Notes: a model not told the origin generated them from the letters alone. 64,000 nt of DNA from Ruminococcus sp. (GCA_004555265.1 SFIQ01000001.1:1-64000), one strand, 5' to 3'; shown: positions 1 through 7,514, counted from the first letter of the stretch. Program-made: numbers and translations.

Positions 1-16
1 GAAAGGAGGCGAACTG

Positions 17-187
17 ATGACTTATCAAAAATTATTAGAGCAGGTCGCAAAGGAGCACAACACTACTCCGGAAGAAGTGGATGTTGAAATGCGAACTGCT
101 TTGCATATGGCTGGATATGATATTGACCCTGCCTTATTTATTTCTCTCGCTGCAAGCAAGGTGAAAAAGACTATACATCGTAATTAG
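17..187 (+). CDS. Small protein of unknown function (56 aa)
   Basis: The ATG at 17 is preceded by a strong Shine-Dalgarno (AAAGGAGG, about 7 bases upstream), and the frame stays open for 56 codons to TAG. The product looks helical and charged, opening MTYQKLLEQVAKEHNTTPEE and ending in a basic tail. Small proteins of this look occur in mobile-element cargo of Clostridia, but I cannot assign a function. Its promoter lies outside the window. It precedes a small HTH regulator on the same strand with a 64-base gap. Confidence 0.6.
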   Translation: MTYQKLLEQVAKEHNTTPEEVDVEMRTALHMAGYDIDPALFISLAASKVKKTIHRN

Positions 188-251
188 TATAATTTGTAGT
201 CTATATCATTCCTTCAAAATTAGTATCATAATTTTGTTAGGAGTGATACTT

Positions 252-494
252 ATGACTATAGTTGAAGCTACAAAATTACGAATTGAAGAATTATGCAACG
301 AAAGAGGTTTGAATTTCTGTCGTTTGGCAACCATTTCAGGTGTACCATACACAACTGTCAAATCAATCGTTTATAATCAAAGTAAAAATCCAAGCATAAC
401 CACGATTAAGAAAATCTGTGACGGTTTGGATATAACAATAACTGAGTTTTTTGATACTGAAACATTCAGAAATCTTGAACAGGAAATCAAATGA
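252..494 (+). CDS. XRE-family helix-turn-helix transcriptional regulator
   Basis: This 80-residue protein is essentially a single Cro/C1-type HTH domain. The HTH spans roughly residues 8-70, with the recognition helix around GVPYTTVKSIVYNQSKNPS and the typical closing segment ICDGLDITITEFF. A TTG 18 bases upstream is also in frame, but the ATG at 252 has AGGAG eight bases before it and is preferred. It probably represses or activates nearby island genes; the target is unknown. An intrinsic terminator follows directly after the stop codon. Confidence 0.85.
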   Translation: MTIVEATKLRIEELCNERGLNFCRLATISGVPYTTVKSIVYNQSKNPSITTIKKICDGLDITITEFFDTETFRNLEQEIK

Positions 495-499
495 TTTAA

Positions 500-522
500 G
501 CCGACTTTGAGTCGGCTTTTTT
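500..522 (+). terminator. Intrinsic terminator after the HTH regulator
   Basis: A perfect 7-bp stem (GCCGACT / AGTCGGC, 500-506 and 510-516) with a three-base loop is followed by six T residues at 517-522. It lies 5 bases after the regulator's stop codon. Confidence 0.9.
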
Positions 523-747
523 CTATCTTATAATATAATTTTCAGCACCTGAAAGATAAGCTGCATAGTCAACTCTAATGAGATTGTAATCATTAGGCAC
601 CTCAGGATGATGAAAGGCAATATGCCCGATATAGCCCACATAGTTTATGGTAAAATCCTTGTTTAAGGCATAAATATCATCCCATTTTCTCTTTGTGGGC
701 TTCTTGCCATCACCAAAGCGAAAGCCCTCTGACTCGGCATTTTGCAA
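523..747 (-). CDS. Unrecognised ORF (possibly a gene fragment) downstream of the SAM-I-like riboswitch
   Basis: The minus-strand frame is open from beyond 873, but the part above about 800 overlaps the riboswitch terminator and cannot be the real N-terminus. The rest, about 74 residues from a possible TTG at 747, looks protein-like. It includes GDGKKPTKRKWDDIYALNKD and ends GAENYIIR, with several aromatic and charged residues. No ATG with a good ribosome site is visible; an AAGGAG at 769-774 is poorly spaced from any start. It may be a truncated gene whose original riboswitch-controlled start was lost. I recognise no family. Confidence 0.35.
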   Translation of the reverse strand: MQNAESEGFRFGDGKKPTKRKWDDIYALNKDFTINYVGYIGHIAFHHPEVPNDYNLIRVDYAAYLSGAENYIIR

Positions 748-802
748 AAATATTTTTGCAAAAAAACGCTCCTTAAAAAATATTTCCAAAAGAGTGTAAA
801 AG

Positions 803-827
803 AAAACTCCCATCGTTATGATGGGAG
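803..827 (-). terminator. Terminator of the SAM-I-like riboswitch expression platform
   Basis: On the minus strand an 8-bp hairpin (CTCCCATC / GATGGGAG, positions 827-820 and 814-807, loop of 5) is followed by TTTTCTTTT. It lies about 35 bases downstream of the aptamer, where a transcription-attenuating terminator is expected for this riboswitch class. Confidence 0.75.
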
Positions 828-861
828 CAAAGAAAGGAGTGTTAAAAGCACAAACACAACG

Positions 862-941
862 CCCATCATTCAAGCATTAGCACCTTACAAACGCAGGTTG
901 CTGTGTGGTCAACGGGCTTGTCCCTCGCACACTCTTTATGG
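862..941 (-). promoter_or_regulatory. SAM-I (S-box)-like riboswitch aptamer
   Basis: Read on the minus strand, the segment contains the S-box core in order: AAGAGTG, GAGGGACAAGCCCGTTGACC, CAGCAACC, AAGGTGCTAA and then GAATGATGGG. The bases GTGTG and CACAC close P2, ACCT/AGGT closes a short P3, and CCAT/ATGG (941-938 with 866-863) can form P1. It is compact: P3 and P4 are shorter than usual and the AAUUCC part of the core is altered. SAM-I riboswitches normally turn off methionine or SAM genes when SAM is high. The ORF below this one is not a recognised member of that regulon. Confidence 0.75.
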
Positions 942-948
942 TAATTGC

Positions 949-954
949 ATTATA
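949..954 (-). promoter_or_regulatory. Putative -10 box for the riboswitch transcript
   Basis: TATAAT on the minus strand at 954-949 lies 7 bases before P1 of the aptamer. The -35 is weak (TTTAAA at about 976-971, 16-base spacer). Confidence 0.5.
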
Positions 955-1044
955 ACACAAATTATTCTGTTTTAAATATTACTTTCATTTATAGTACATA
1001 AAACAGTACATATATGTATTAAAGCCAATAATCGTTCATTATTC

Positions 1045-1950
1045 TTATTCTTCTGAATTGTAAAATTCATCCAACACATAGGTCTTTACAGGCGTTATAT
1101 ATAACTCATATTTTATAACTAATTTTACTAAATCATTGCCGTCAATTAATGTTATTGGCGAGCCTTCTCTTGCAGCAATTCTTGCTGCATTTGTAAATCT
1201 GCCATTTGTAATAAAAACACCATAATCTGCTTGAAACTTATTCATGGCACCCAAAAATTGATTTATTTCAGGTTCTGATACGGGAGCAACATTATATCTT
1301 TTGCATTGTATAATCACCCTCGTTGTTCTAAAGTCATTTGCATCTGTATGGTATCCGTATCCGTCAATTCCACCGTCATTGCTTATTTGAACACCTTTTT
1401 CGGTAAATTCAACGCCCATACGGTTTAACAAAGCTCTTGAAAAAGCTTCAAATTTTTTTGGAGACATTTTGGAAATAGCGTTCAACAAGATCTCTTTGAA
1501 ATCGTCCTTTATCTTCTCTTCCGGAGGCGTTTCCTCTTCATTGTCGTTTATATCGATAACTTTATTCTTTTTGTTGTTTTTACTCAATTCTTCCCAATGC
1601 TTTTTTGAAGTTTCGATAATCTCTTTTTGAACATCAAGAGTGTCTACATCAACTTCCAAACCCTTTTCAGTTAAAGTTATCGGAGAGGTATCTGTGTATG
1701 TTACAAAATCATTAAAATACAAATCTTTAATCGCAAAATTAAATTTGAAATTAAACTCCTTATATGTGTTTCCAGTTTTCTTCGACTTCTTTTCAAGCTC
1801 AGAGTATTCTGCTATTTGGTCATCTAAATCAGAAATCCTCTCTTTGATTTCCGAGCGTTCTAATTGTCCTCCTGCTTCTTGTAAAACTTTCAAGATAGGT
1901 TTAATCAAATATGCGATTTTACCTTCCGAAGATAAAGTCTTTAAATTCAT
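1045..1950 (-). CDS. mrr: Mrr-type restriction endonuclease with N-terminal winged helix
   Basis: The 301-residue protein matches the two-domain Mrr layout. An N-terminal winged-helix region (about residues 1-110) is followed by an acidic linker (NDNEEETPPEEK) and a C-terminal PD-(D/E)xK-like nuclease domain. The nuclease signature is visible as NDGGIDGYG followed by IIQCKRY, giving the catalytic Asp and the QxK motif. Mrr enzymes usually cleave DNA carrying methylated bases, so a role in defence or self-versus-foreign discrimination is likely. The ATG at 1950 is preferred over an upstream TTG because AGAGG sits at the right distance. It lies 24 bases downstream of the interrupted Fic gene, suggesting co-transcription. 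No methyltransferase partner is in view. Confidence 0.85.
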   Translation of the reverse strand: MNLKTLSSEGKIAYLIKPILKVLQEAGGQLERSEIKERISDLDDQIAEYSELEKKSKKTGNTYKEFNFKFNFAIKDLYFNDFVTYTDTSPITLTEKGLEVDVDTLDVQKEIIETSKKHWEELSKNNKKNKVIDINDNEEETPPEEKIKDDFKEILLNAISKMSPKKFEAFSRALLNRMGVEFTEKGVQISNDGGIDGYGYHTDANDFRTTRVIIQCKRYNVAPVSEPEINQFLGAMNKFQADYGVFITNGRFTNAARIAAREGSPITLIDGNDLVKLVIKYELYITPVKTYVLDEFYNSEE

Positions 1951-1974
1951 AATCAATACCTCTATTCTTATATG

Positions 1975-3057
1975 TTAAACCAAAACTTCCCACTTGCCGT
2001 AGCGTTTGCCGTCAACTCTGCGGATATATTGTTTCTCTTTCAGAGAGTCAATAATGCGCTTTATACTTCTGACGGACTTTCCTGTTTGTTCTGCAAGTTC
2101 GGTTTGCTTAACAGACGGGTTCTTTTTTATTAAATCTAACACGGCAAGTTCTTCTAAAGTGCACTTCAAAGTGTCAATTTGGCACTTTGGAGTTTCGCTT
2201 TTGGCACTTTGGGAAGTGTTCTCATCCGCAAAATCAACGTGCATATAGCGATTTTTTAATTCGTAGTTTGTACCGAGCAGAAGATTTGAGAAAAACAATT
2301 CCAAAAACTTTGTGGTGGAATGAATACCTTTTTGCAAATCGTTATAGTTTGCTCGAACCAGTGCGTTACGGAAATACCAAGAGTTTTCACAGAACGCATC
2401 GTTATTGACACGGAACCCAAAGGTTTTCATATACTTAATCATAAACACGGCGGTGGCTCTTGTGTTACCCTCACCGAAGGGATGAATCTGCCAAATATCC
2501 GATACAAATTTTGCAAGGTGTTTCACCGATGCTTCAACCGACAGTCCCTCATAGGAGAACTGCTTTTCGGTGGCAAAATCATAATCCAAGGTGTCTTTTA
2601 TGCTGCCCCAATCAGCGTAGATAACCGTTTCGCCATTCAGTATCCATTCCTTTTTGGAAATGTTATACTGACGGATTTATCCGGCGTGGTTAAATACACC
2701 TTCAAACAATCTGCGGTGAATGGTAATCCACTCAGCGGGAGAAAACTGAAAAGCTTTTTCGCCTAAAAGCTTGGTTATTCTTGCAGATACAATATCCGCC
2801 TCTTTTGTTTCGTTTTCCGTTTCGGTGCGGGTGGTTCTCTGCTCGTAATAGCTGTGGATACGCTTCTGAGCTTCATCAATGGTAATTTTGCCCTCAATGT
2901 GATCCTTTGCGGTATCCAGCAAATATTCGGAGGTTTTCAACCCGTCAACCGCCTGCAAGCCGATAGCAGTTTGCCAAGCTTCGCTTTTTTCGGCTCTGTC
3001 CGGTTCGCCCTGTCTGATATATTCTTCAAGTTCAAATTGCCAATTCTTGTCGGGCAT
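1975..3057 (-). pseudogene. Fic-family AMP-transferase-like gene interrupted by one in-frame TAA
   Basis: Two open segments in the same frame (3057-2680 and below 2677) are separated only by a TAA at 2679-2677 where the family has Lys in HAGKIRQYN. Read through, the gene encodes 360 residues. The N-terminal region contains GLQAVDGLKTSEYLLDTA and an antitoxin-VbhA-like helix pair. The Fic motif HPFGEGNTR (catalytic His) follows, and a C-terminal winged helix ends the protein (TELAEQTGKSVRSIKRIIDS). Fic enzymes usually transfer AMP to target proteins. The stop removes the catalytic motif from the N-terminal product, so the gene is probably inactive unless the codon is read through. The ATG at 3057 has GAGGTG upstream. 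It sits between the HNH and Mrr genes. Confidence 0.8.
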
Positions 3058-3105
3058 ATTTGCACCTCGTTTCGTTTTAGTAACTTATAATTTTTGCAGT
3101 GGTAT

Positions 3106-3702
3106 TTATTTTTCTACAAATACATTCATGGGCTTTGAAAGCAACTCTTCTTTTGTGGAAAGTGTGTACCATTTTTTAATATAAGAATCATTTAACAACT
3201 GCTTGTCAGCCTCAACTAAAGAAATAAATAAGTGTGTCAATCCGTCCCAATCTTTGATATCTCCCGGAGGATAAAGAGTCCATTGTAATTGCTCTAAAGT
3301 CCAGTTGTTTTTTATTGAATTATGCAGCATTGATGTAGTTGCATAGTTTTCTTCACTATCAGCACCGCCTAATGCGATAGGATAGATATGGTCTAATGTA
3401 GGAATGAGTTCCCAATATGCATTATGACATTTATCCATTTTCCAATGTGGATGGTACGGAAAATCATTTGGAAGATAAAAAGAAATCACTTTTAACAACC
3501 CGGGATTAATCAAACGCTCTCCGCTATACCTATCTATAAAGCCATCTTTAATATATTGCTTTATTTTTTGTGTTTCTGTGTATGTTCTCTTTGAACGTTC
3601 TAAAAAGGTAAAAGGATATTCATTGTTGAGAATTTCTACAGCCTTTATGCTATTTTGATTCAATAATTGAAGTGCAACTTTCTCAAGTGTATCTTTTTTC
3701 AA
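3106..3702 (-). CDS. HNH-endonuclease-like protein
   Basis: The 198-residue protein has an HNH-type core in its middle: DRYSGERLINP, then PTLDHIYPIALGGADSEEN with the His of the first strand and a following LHNSIKNN helix. That is the usual beta-beta-alpha metal nuclease layout. No Cys zinc knuckles are visible. The TTG start at 3702 is chosen because GGAGG lies ten bases upstream; an earlier TTG at 3723 would place the ribosome site inside the gene. It has its own promoter and lies 48 bases upstream of the interrupted Fic gene on the same strand. The target is unknown; island context suggests restriction or mobile-element function. Confidence 0.65.
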   Translation of the reverse strand: MKKDTLEKVALQLLNQNSIKAVEILNNEYPFTFLERSKRTYTETQKIKQYIKDGFIDRYSGERLINPGLLKVISFYLPNDFPYHPHWKMDKCHNAYWELIPTLDHIYPIALGGADSEENYATTSMLHNSIKNNWTLEQLQWTLYPPGDIKDWDGLTHLFISLVEADKQLLNDSYIKKWYTLSTKEELLSKPMNVFVEK

Positions 3703-3748
3703 AAATTTTATCCTCCGAATCAAATTAAGCTAATTCATAATTATAATC

Positions 3749-3777
3749 ATTATATCATAAAACATTAGTGACAACAA
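3749..3777 (-). promoter_or_regulatory. Sigma-A promoter for the HNH gene
   Basis: On the minus strand, TTGTTG (3777-3772) and TATAAT (3754-3749) are separated by 17 bases, about 50 bases upstream of the HNH start. Confidence 0.65.
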
Positions 3778-3830
3778 GTTATATGTTATTGCCGTTCATT
3801 ATTTTGGACTTTGGTAAAGTTAATCACTTA

Positions 3831-4739
3831 CTACACATCAATAACCCTTAAATACTGTTCTAATCTTTCGGTGACATATTCTGTGATGAGGTTTGTCATT
3901 GGCATTGCGTTTTGATTTCTTGAATAGCTATCGAACGCATCGTAATAACGCTTTCGGTCGGAGAATTTCACATTTATCGGTGGGTAGCCGTTCTGCATCA
4001 ACTCAAAATTCATCAGCAATCTTCCTGTTCTTCCGTTTCCGTCAATGAAAGGGTGTATGCTTTCAAATTCAAGATGAAATCTTGCTACTCGCTCAATGAT
4101 GTTCATTGTGGCTTTTCTTTTCTCATTTTCAGCCAACAGCTCCGTGATTTTAGGCTCAATCATATATGGCTGAACAGGCTCTGTGAAAGCTCCCATAATC
4201 CTAACCGGAACCCGCCTATACACACCCTTATCCTCCGGCTTGTTCATCAAAACCAAGGAGTGTATATTCTTAATTACAAATTCCGTCAGCGGCATTTTGT
4301 TGCTTACAATATCCTGAACATACAAAAATGCATTCTTATGTCCGACTGCTTCCAAGTGGTCCTTTAACGGCTTTTGGTCTATCGTTATACCCTCCAGCAC
4401 CATAGCAGTTTCCTGAAGCGTTAGAGTGTTACCCTCAATAGCATTTGAATTGTAGGTAAACTCAATCATAAATTCTTCATTAAGCCTTTCAAGCTCACCC
4501 TGAGTAAGCGGTCTGCGAGTGTCAAGTTCTGCCTTTAGCTCCTCGATTCTTTCAAAGGAAATTGCTCGCCTTGATGCCTTTCTTCTGCCATCGGCAGGCT
4601 TTTGTGCATTCTCCGGTATCATATAAAGATTACCCTTGCGAATAACGCCCTCTATCTTATTTTCTTGGCAGAGAATGCGAACTCGCCTTGCCGACAAGCC
4701 CCATTTTTCTGCCGCCTGTGATACCTTAATGTAATTCAT
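3831..4739 (-). CDS. Fic-family protein with N-terminal HTH and self-inhibitory helix
   Basis: The 302-residue protein begins with an HTH/excisionase-like segment (MNYIKVSQAAEKWGLSARRV, residues 1-40). An inhibitory helix motif SNAIEGN (the S/T-xxx-E-G/N class) and a complete Fic motif HPFIDGNGRTGR follow. All catalytic residues (His, Asp, Gly-Asn, both Arg) are present. Fic enzymes of this arrangement AMPylate protein targets and are held off by the inhibitory Glu; here the HTH suggests DNA binding or autoregulation. The ATG at 4739 is chosen because AAAGGA lies upstream; a longer frame to 4784 lacks a ribosome site. Unlike its neighbour Fic gene, this one is intact. Confidence 0.88.
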   Translation of the reverse strand: MNYIKVSQAAEKWGLSARRVRILCQENKIEGVIRKGNLYMIPENAQKPADGRRKASRRAISFERIEELKAELDTRRPLTQGELERLNEEFMIEFTYNSNAIEGNTLTLQETAMVLEGITIDQKPLKDHLEAVGHKNAFLYVQDIVSNKMPLTEFVIKNIHSLVLMNKPEDKGVYRRVPVRIMGAFTEPVQPYMIEPKITELLAENEKRKATMNIIERVARFHLEFESIHPFIDGNGRTGRLLMNFELMQNGYPPINVKFSDRKRYYDAFDSYSRNQNAMPMTNLITEYVTERLEQYLRVIDV

Positions 4740-4772
4740 AATATCATTCCTTTTTTTGATGATTATGGGAAT

Positions 4773-4801
4773 ATTATAACGCAAAATAGGAACAATATCA
4801 A
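4773..4801 (-). promoter_or_regulatory. Sigma-A promoter for the intact Fic gene
   Basis: On the minus strand, TTGATA (4801-4796) and TATAAT (4778-4773) are separated by exactly 17 bases, 33 bases upstream of the start codon. Confidence 0.75.
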
Positions 4802-4971
4802 CTGTTATTCAGTAAAAAGCATTACTTAATTGCTGACTGTGTTTATTGTTTGAGTGTAGTTGGATGTTTCACTAAGTCCTGTTTTGCGTACAGTGGTAAT
4901 GGGTATTATTTACAAGCAAATAAAAATGTGATAATCTTAAGTTACCATAAAGAGTGAACGGAGGTTATGTT

Positions 4972-5475
4972 ATGAAAAATGATAGCTTTTTTCATCCGTT
5001 TTCAACACTGATAGACAGTTGCTTTGACAGCAATAACGACGGCGAATTAACAGGCTGCGAAACTGTTTTTCGTGATGCTGTGTTATTTGAAATGTATGAC
5101 AAGGCAACAACTGACAGTAGCCCAAGCAACAGTTATTCTTCAAATCAAAAAAATTACAAGATTCATACACCGATCAACACGACAAGTGATAGCGAGCAGT
5201 ACGATGCTCCGAGTGACAGCACAGTTTTATGGTCGAGTATCGGAGTAATTGCTATTATCATCGGTGCATTTGCAATTATTCTCAGTCAGGAAAAGCGAGA
5301 TGATTTCCTAAATGCTATTGTGATGTTCTTTTCCGTTGCATTAAGCGTTGGCTTATTAAAAATCACAGGCGTTATGTCACCAAAGGAAAGGGATAAAAGA
5401 CAGGATGAAGATACATCCTATTATGACGCAGTGAATAATTGCTTTAATTATGAGAGTGATGATAGGAATGAGTAG
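4972..5475 (+). CDS. Small membrane protein with an EF-hand-like loop
   Basis: This 167-residue protein has an N-terminal DSNNDGELTGCE segment (about residues 20-31) that fits the acidic calcium-binding EF-hand loop. A Ser/Asn/Thr-rich low-complexity linker follows. Two hydrophobic helices come next, around VLWSSIGVIAIIIGAFAIIL and AIVMFFSVALSVGLLKI, and the tail is acidic. GGAGG at 4960-4964 supports the ATG at 4972 over an in-frame GTG at 4954. Function is unknown. It is the last intact gene of the island: its TAG is followed without any gap by a VOC-gene remnant in the same frame. Confidence 0.6.
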   Translation: MKNDSFFHPFSTLIDSCFDSNNDGELTGCETVFRDAVLFEMYDKATTDSSPSNSYSSNQKNYKIHTPINTTSDSEQYDAPSDSTVLWSSIGVIAIIIGAFAIILSQEKRDDFLNAIVMFFSVALSVGLLKITGVMSPKERDKRQDEDTSYYDAVNNCFNYESDDRNE

Positions 5476-5613
5476 ATAAAAATTCAAGCCGATGACTTTG
5501 ACGAGGCACACAAAAAGCACGAGGAAATGGGATGCATTTGCTTTAAAAATCACGAAATGGGAATTTATTTCATCGAAGACCCCGACGGCTATTGGCTCGA
5601 AATTTTACCGTAA
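5476..5613 (+). pseudogene. VOC/glyoxalase-family gene remnant (3' end only)
   Basis: In frame directly after the preceding TAG are 45 codons ending in TAA. They encode the C-terminus of a vicinal-oxygen-chelate protein, with the diagnostic close IEDPDGYWLEILP and its metal-ligand Glu. There is no start codon or ribosome site and the first two thirds of the domain are absent. This looks like the surviving 3' end of a glyoxalase-like gene that lost its front half when the island was inserted or rearranged. A terminator follows 15 bases later. Confidence 0.75.
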
Positions 5614-5628
5614 ATTCCATAACAACAA

Positions 5629-5661
5629 AACCGAGAGTGAATCAATTACTCTCGGTTATTT
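5629..5661 (+). terminator. Intrinsic terminator of the former VOC gene
   Basis: A 10-bp stem (AACCGAGAGT / ACTCTCGGTT, 5629-5638 and 5648-5657) with a 9-base loop is followed by a short T-rich run (ATTTA). Confidence 0.7.
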
Positions 5662-5821
5662 AATCGTTCAGCATCATATCAACATCAAGTTTACGGTGTA
5701 GTTGATTTTATAATGCTTGTCCGGTTCGGGGACTTGTTTGAGGTTATGGGCAGTTGTTTTGCCGAATGCTACGAAGCAGTAGGCTTTGTAGGTGCAAAGG
5801 GTCAATTGTGTGTGCTCGACA

Positions 5822-6253
5822 GGCACGGAGGAACTCGGTCATTTGGAAATGATTGGGGCGATCGTTTATCAATTGACGCGAAATTTATCAATGGAAGAAA
5901 TCAAGAAAAGTGGGTATGATACCTATTTTGTGGATCATACCACCGGTGTATATCCGCTGGCGGCAAGCGGTATGCCGTTTACGGCAACGTATTTACAGTC
6001 AAAAGGCGACGTAATCACCGATTTGCACGAGAATTTGGCGGCGGAGCAAAAAGCGCGTACCACATATGACAACATCTTGCGCTTGGTTGACGACCCCGAT
6101 GTGCGCGAGCCGATTAAATTCCTGCGGGAGCGCGAAATTGTGCATTATCAACGTTTTGGCGAGGGCTTGCGGCTTGCAACCGATAAATTGAACGAAAAGA
6201 ATTTCTATGCCTTTAACCCGAGTTTTGATAAGCATTGTAATCGGAGGAAATAA
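5822..6253 (+). pseudogene. cotJC: 5'-truncated cotJC (manganese-catalase-like spore coat protein)
   Basis: From about 5822 the frame matches the CotJC C-terminal two thirds: GTEELGHLEMIGAIVYQLT, DTYFVDHTTGVYP, LHENLAAEQKARTTYDNILR, FLREREIVHYQRFGE and the final FYAFNPSFDK. CotJC proteins are about 190 residues and contribute to the spore coat and peroxide defence. Here roughly the first 60 residues, including helix 1 and its metal ligand, are missing. The upstream sequence does not encode them in any frame and no ribosome site precedes the homologous part. The gene is probably dead. An intact copy may exist elsewhere. Confidence 0.8.
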
Positions 6254-6290
6254 AAAAACAGGGACTGCTTCTTTTTGGAAGCAGTCCCTG
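6252..6290 (-). terminator. Terminator of the oxaloacetate decarboxylase operon
   Basis: A perfect 13-bp stem (CAGGGACTGCTTC / GAAGCAGTCCCTG, 6259-6271 and 6278-6290) is followed on the minus strand by seven T residues (6258-6252). It lies 15 bases beyond the stop of the beta subunit and also separates it from the convergent cotJC remnant. Confidence 0.93.
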
Positions 6291-6305
6291 CAACAATTTA
6301 CAATG

Positions 6306-7502
6306 TTATTTTCCAAACACCATCATCAAATAGCCTGCGGCGACGGCAGAGCCGATAACACCGGCAACATTGGGCCCCATAGCATGCATCAACAGGAAGT
6401 TCGAGGGGTTATATTTTCTGCCCTCTACCTGTGAGACACGCGCCGCCATCGGGACAGCGGAAACGCCCGCAGAACCGATTAAGGGATTGATTTTGCCTTT
6501 GGTAATCACATTTAACAACTTTGCGAACAGTACGCCGCCAACCGTAGAGAACATAAATGCCAAAAGCCCGATTACAATAACCGCAATCGTTTTGGGGTCT
6601 AAGAAGGTTTTGCCCTCCGCGGTTGCACCTACGGTGACGCCGAGCAAAATGGTAACGATATTGCAAAGCGCATTTTGTGCGGTATCGCTCAAACGGTCGG
6701 TAACACCGCTCTCTTTAAACAGGTTGCCGAGCATCAGCATACCGAGAAGGGGAGCAACCGACGGCAAAATTAAAACACAGAGAACGGTAACCACAATCGG
6801 GAAAATGATTTTTTCCGCTTTGCTGACCGTGCGCAACTGGCTCATTTTGATTTCGCGCTCTTTTTTGGTGGTCATTGCACGCATAATCGGCGGCTGAATT
6901 AACGGAATTAACGCCATATAGGAATATGCCGCAACGGCAATCGGCCCTAATAATTGCGGCGCTAACTGAGAAGTCAGCCAGATTGCCGTGGGACCGTCTG
7001 CACCGCCGATGATGGCAATAGCCGCCGCTTCCTGCGGGGTAAAGCCTGCAAATCCGGGAATTTTGCCGCTGAGTATGGCAATGATAAAGGCAACATAAAT
7101 ACCGAGCTGTGCCGCCGCCCCGAGCAAAAGGCTGATGGGATTCGCCAGAAGAGGACCGAAGTCTGTCATTGCGCCGATGGCAAGGAAAATCAAGCAGGGA
7201 AATATGCTGGATTTTACGCCCGAATAAATTAAGCGTAATACGCCCGTATCATACCAGTGCGCGCCCGCGACCACTTCGCCTTCATACGAAGACAGCATCA
7301 GCGGGTCATACATAATGGCGGGGTAAATGTTGACGAGCAACATACCGAACGCAATTGGTAACAACAGTAACGGCTCGTATTTTTTTACAATGGCAAAATA
7401 TAAAAGGAGAAAGGAAACCGCAATCATCACCCAGTTTTGCCATTCCAAGGAAAGAAAGCCGGATTCCTGAAAAATTTCTACAAGTGCATTTACAACTGAC
7501 AT
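6306..7502 (-). CDS. oadB: Sodium-translocating oxaloacetate decarboxylase, beta subunit
   Basis: The 398-residue integral membrane protein catalyses decarboxylation of carboxybiotin and pumps sodium out of the cell. It has about ten hydrophobic segments and the conserved GGADGPTAIWLTSQLAP region, with the sodium-site Asp near residue 169 and LIQPPIMRAMTTKKER after it. Related beta subunits serve methylmalonyl-CoA and glutaconyl-CoA decarboxylases (MmdB, GcdB); the alpha subunit upstream points to oxaloacetate. AGGAGG precedes the ATG. It is the last gene of a four-gene minus-strand operon, 12 bases after the biotin carrier, and is followed by a strong terminator. Confidence 0.93.
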   Translation of the reverse strand: MSVVNALVEIFQESGFLSLEWQNWVMIAVSFLLLYFAIVKKYEPLLLLPIAFGMLLVNIYPAIMYDPLMLSSYEGEVVAGAHWYDTGVLRLIYSGVKSSIFPCLIFLAIGAMTDFGPLLANPISLLLGAAAQLGIYVAFIIAILSGKIPGFAGFTPQEAAAIAIIGGADGPTAIWLTSQLAPQLLGPIAVAAYSYMALIPLIQPPIMRAMTTKKEREIKMSQLRTVSKAEKIIFPIVVTVLCVLILPSVAPLLGMLMLGNLFKESGVTDRLSDTAQNALCNIVTILLGVTVGATAEGKTFLDPKTIAVIVIGLLAFMFSTVGGVLFAKLLNVITKGKINPLIGSAGVSAVPMAARVSQVEGRKYNPSNFLLMHAMGPNVAGVIGSAVAAGYLMMVFGK

Positions 7503-7514
7503 CTTTCTGCCTCC

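Noticed and set aside
742..975. 77-codon plus-strand frame over the riboswitch
   Set aside because: It overlaps the minus-strand S-box and its terminator, has no ribosome site and no protein-like content.
2677..2679. Recoding of the Fic stop codon as an amino acid
   Set aside because: TAA is not used for selenocysteine or pyrrolysine, no recoding structure was seen, and other genes use TAA as a normal stop; a point mutation is simpler.
5713..5919. 68-codon frame before cotJC
   Set aside because: No ribosome site, overlaps the cotJC homology in the wrong frame and has only a weak MutS-like word.
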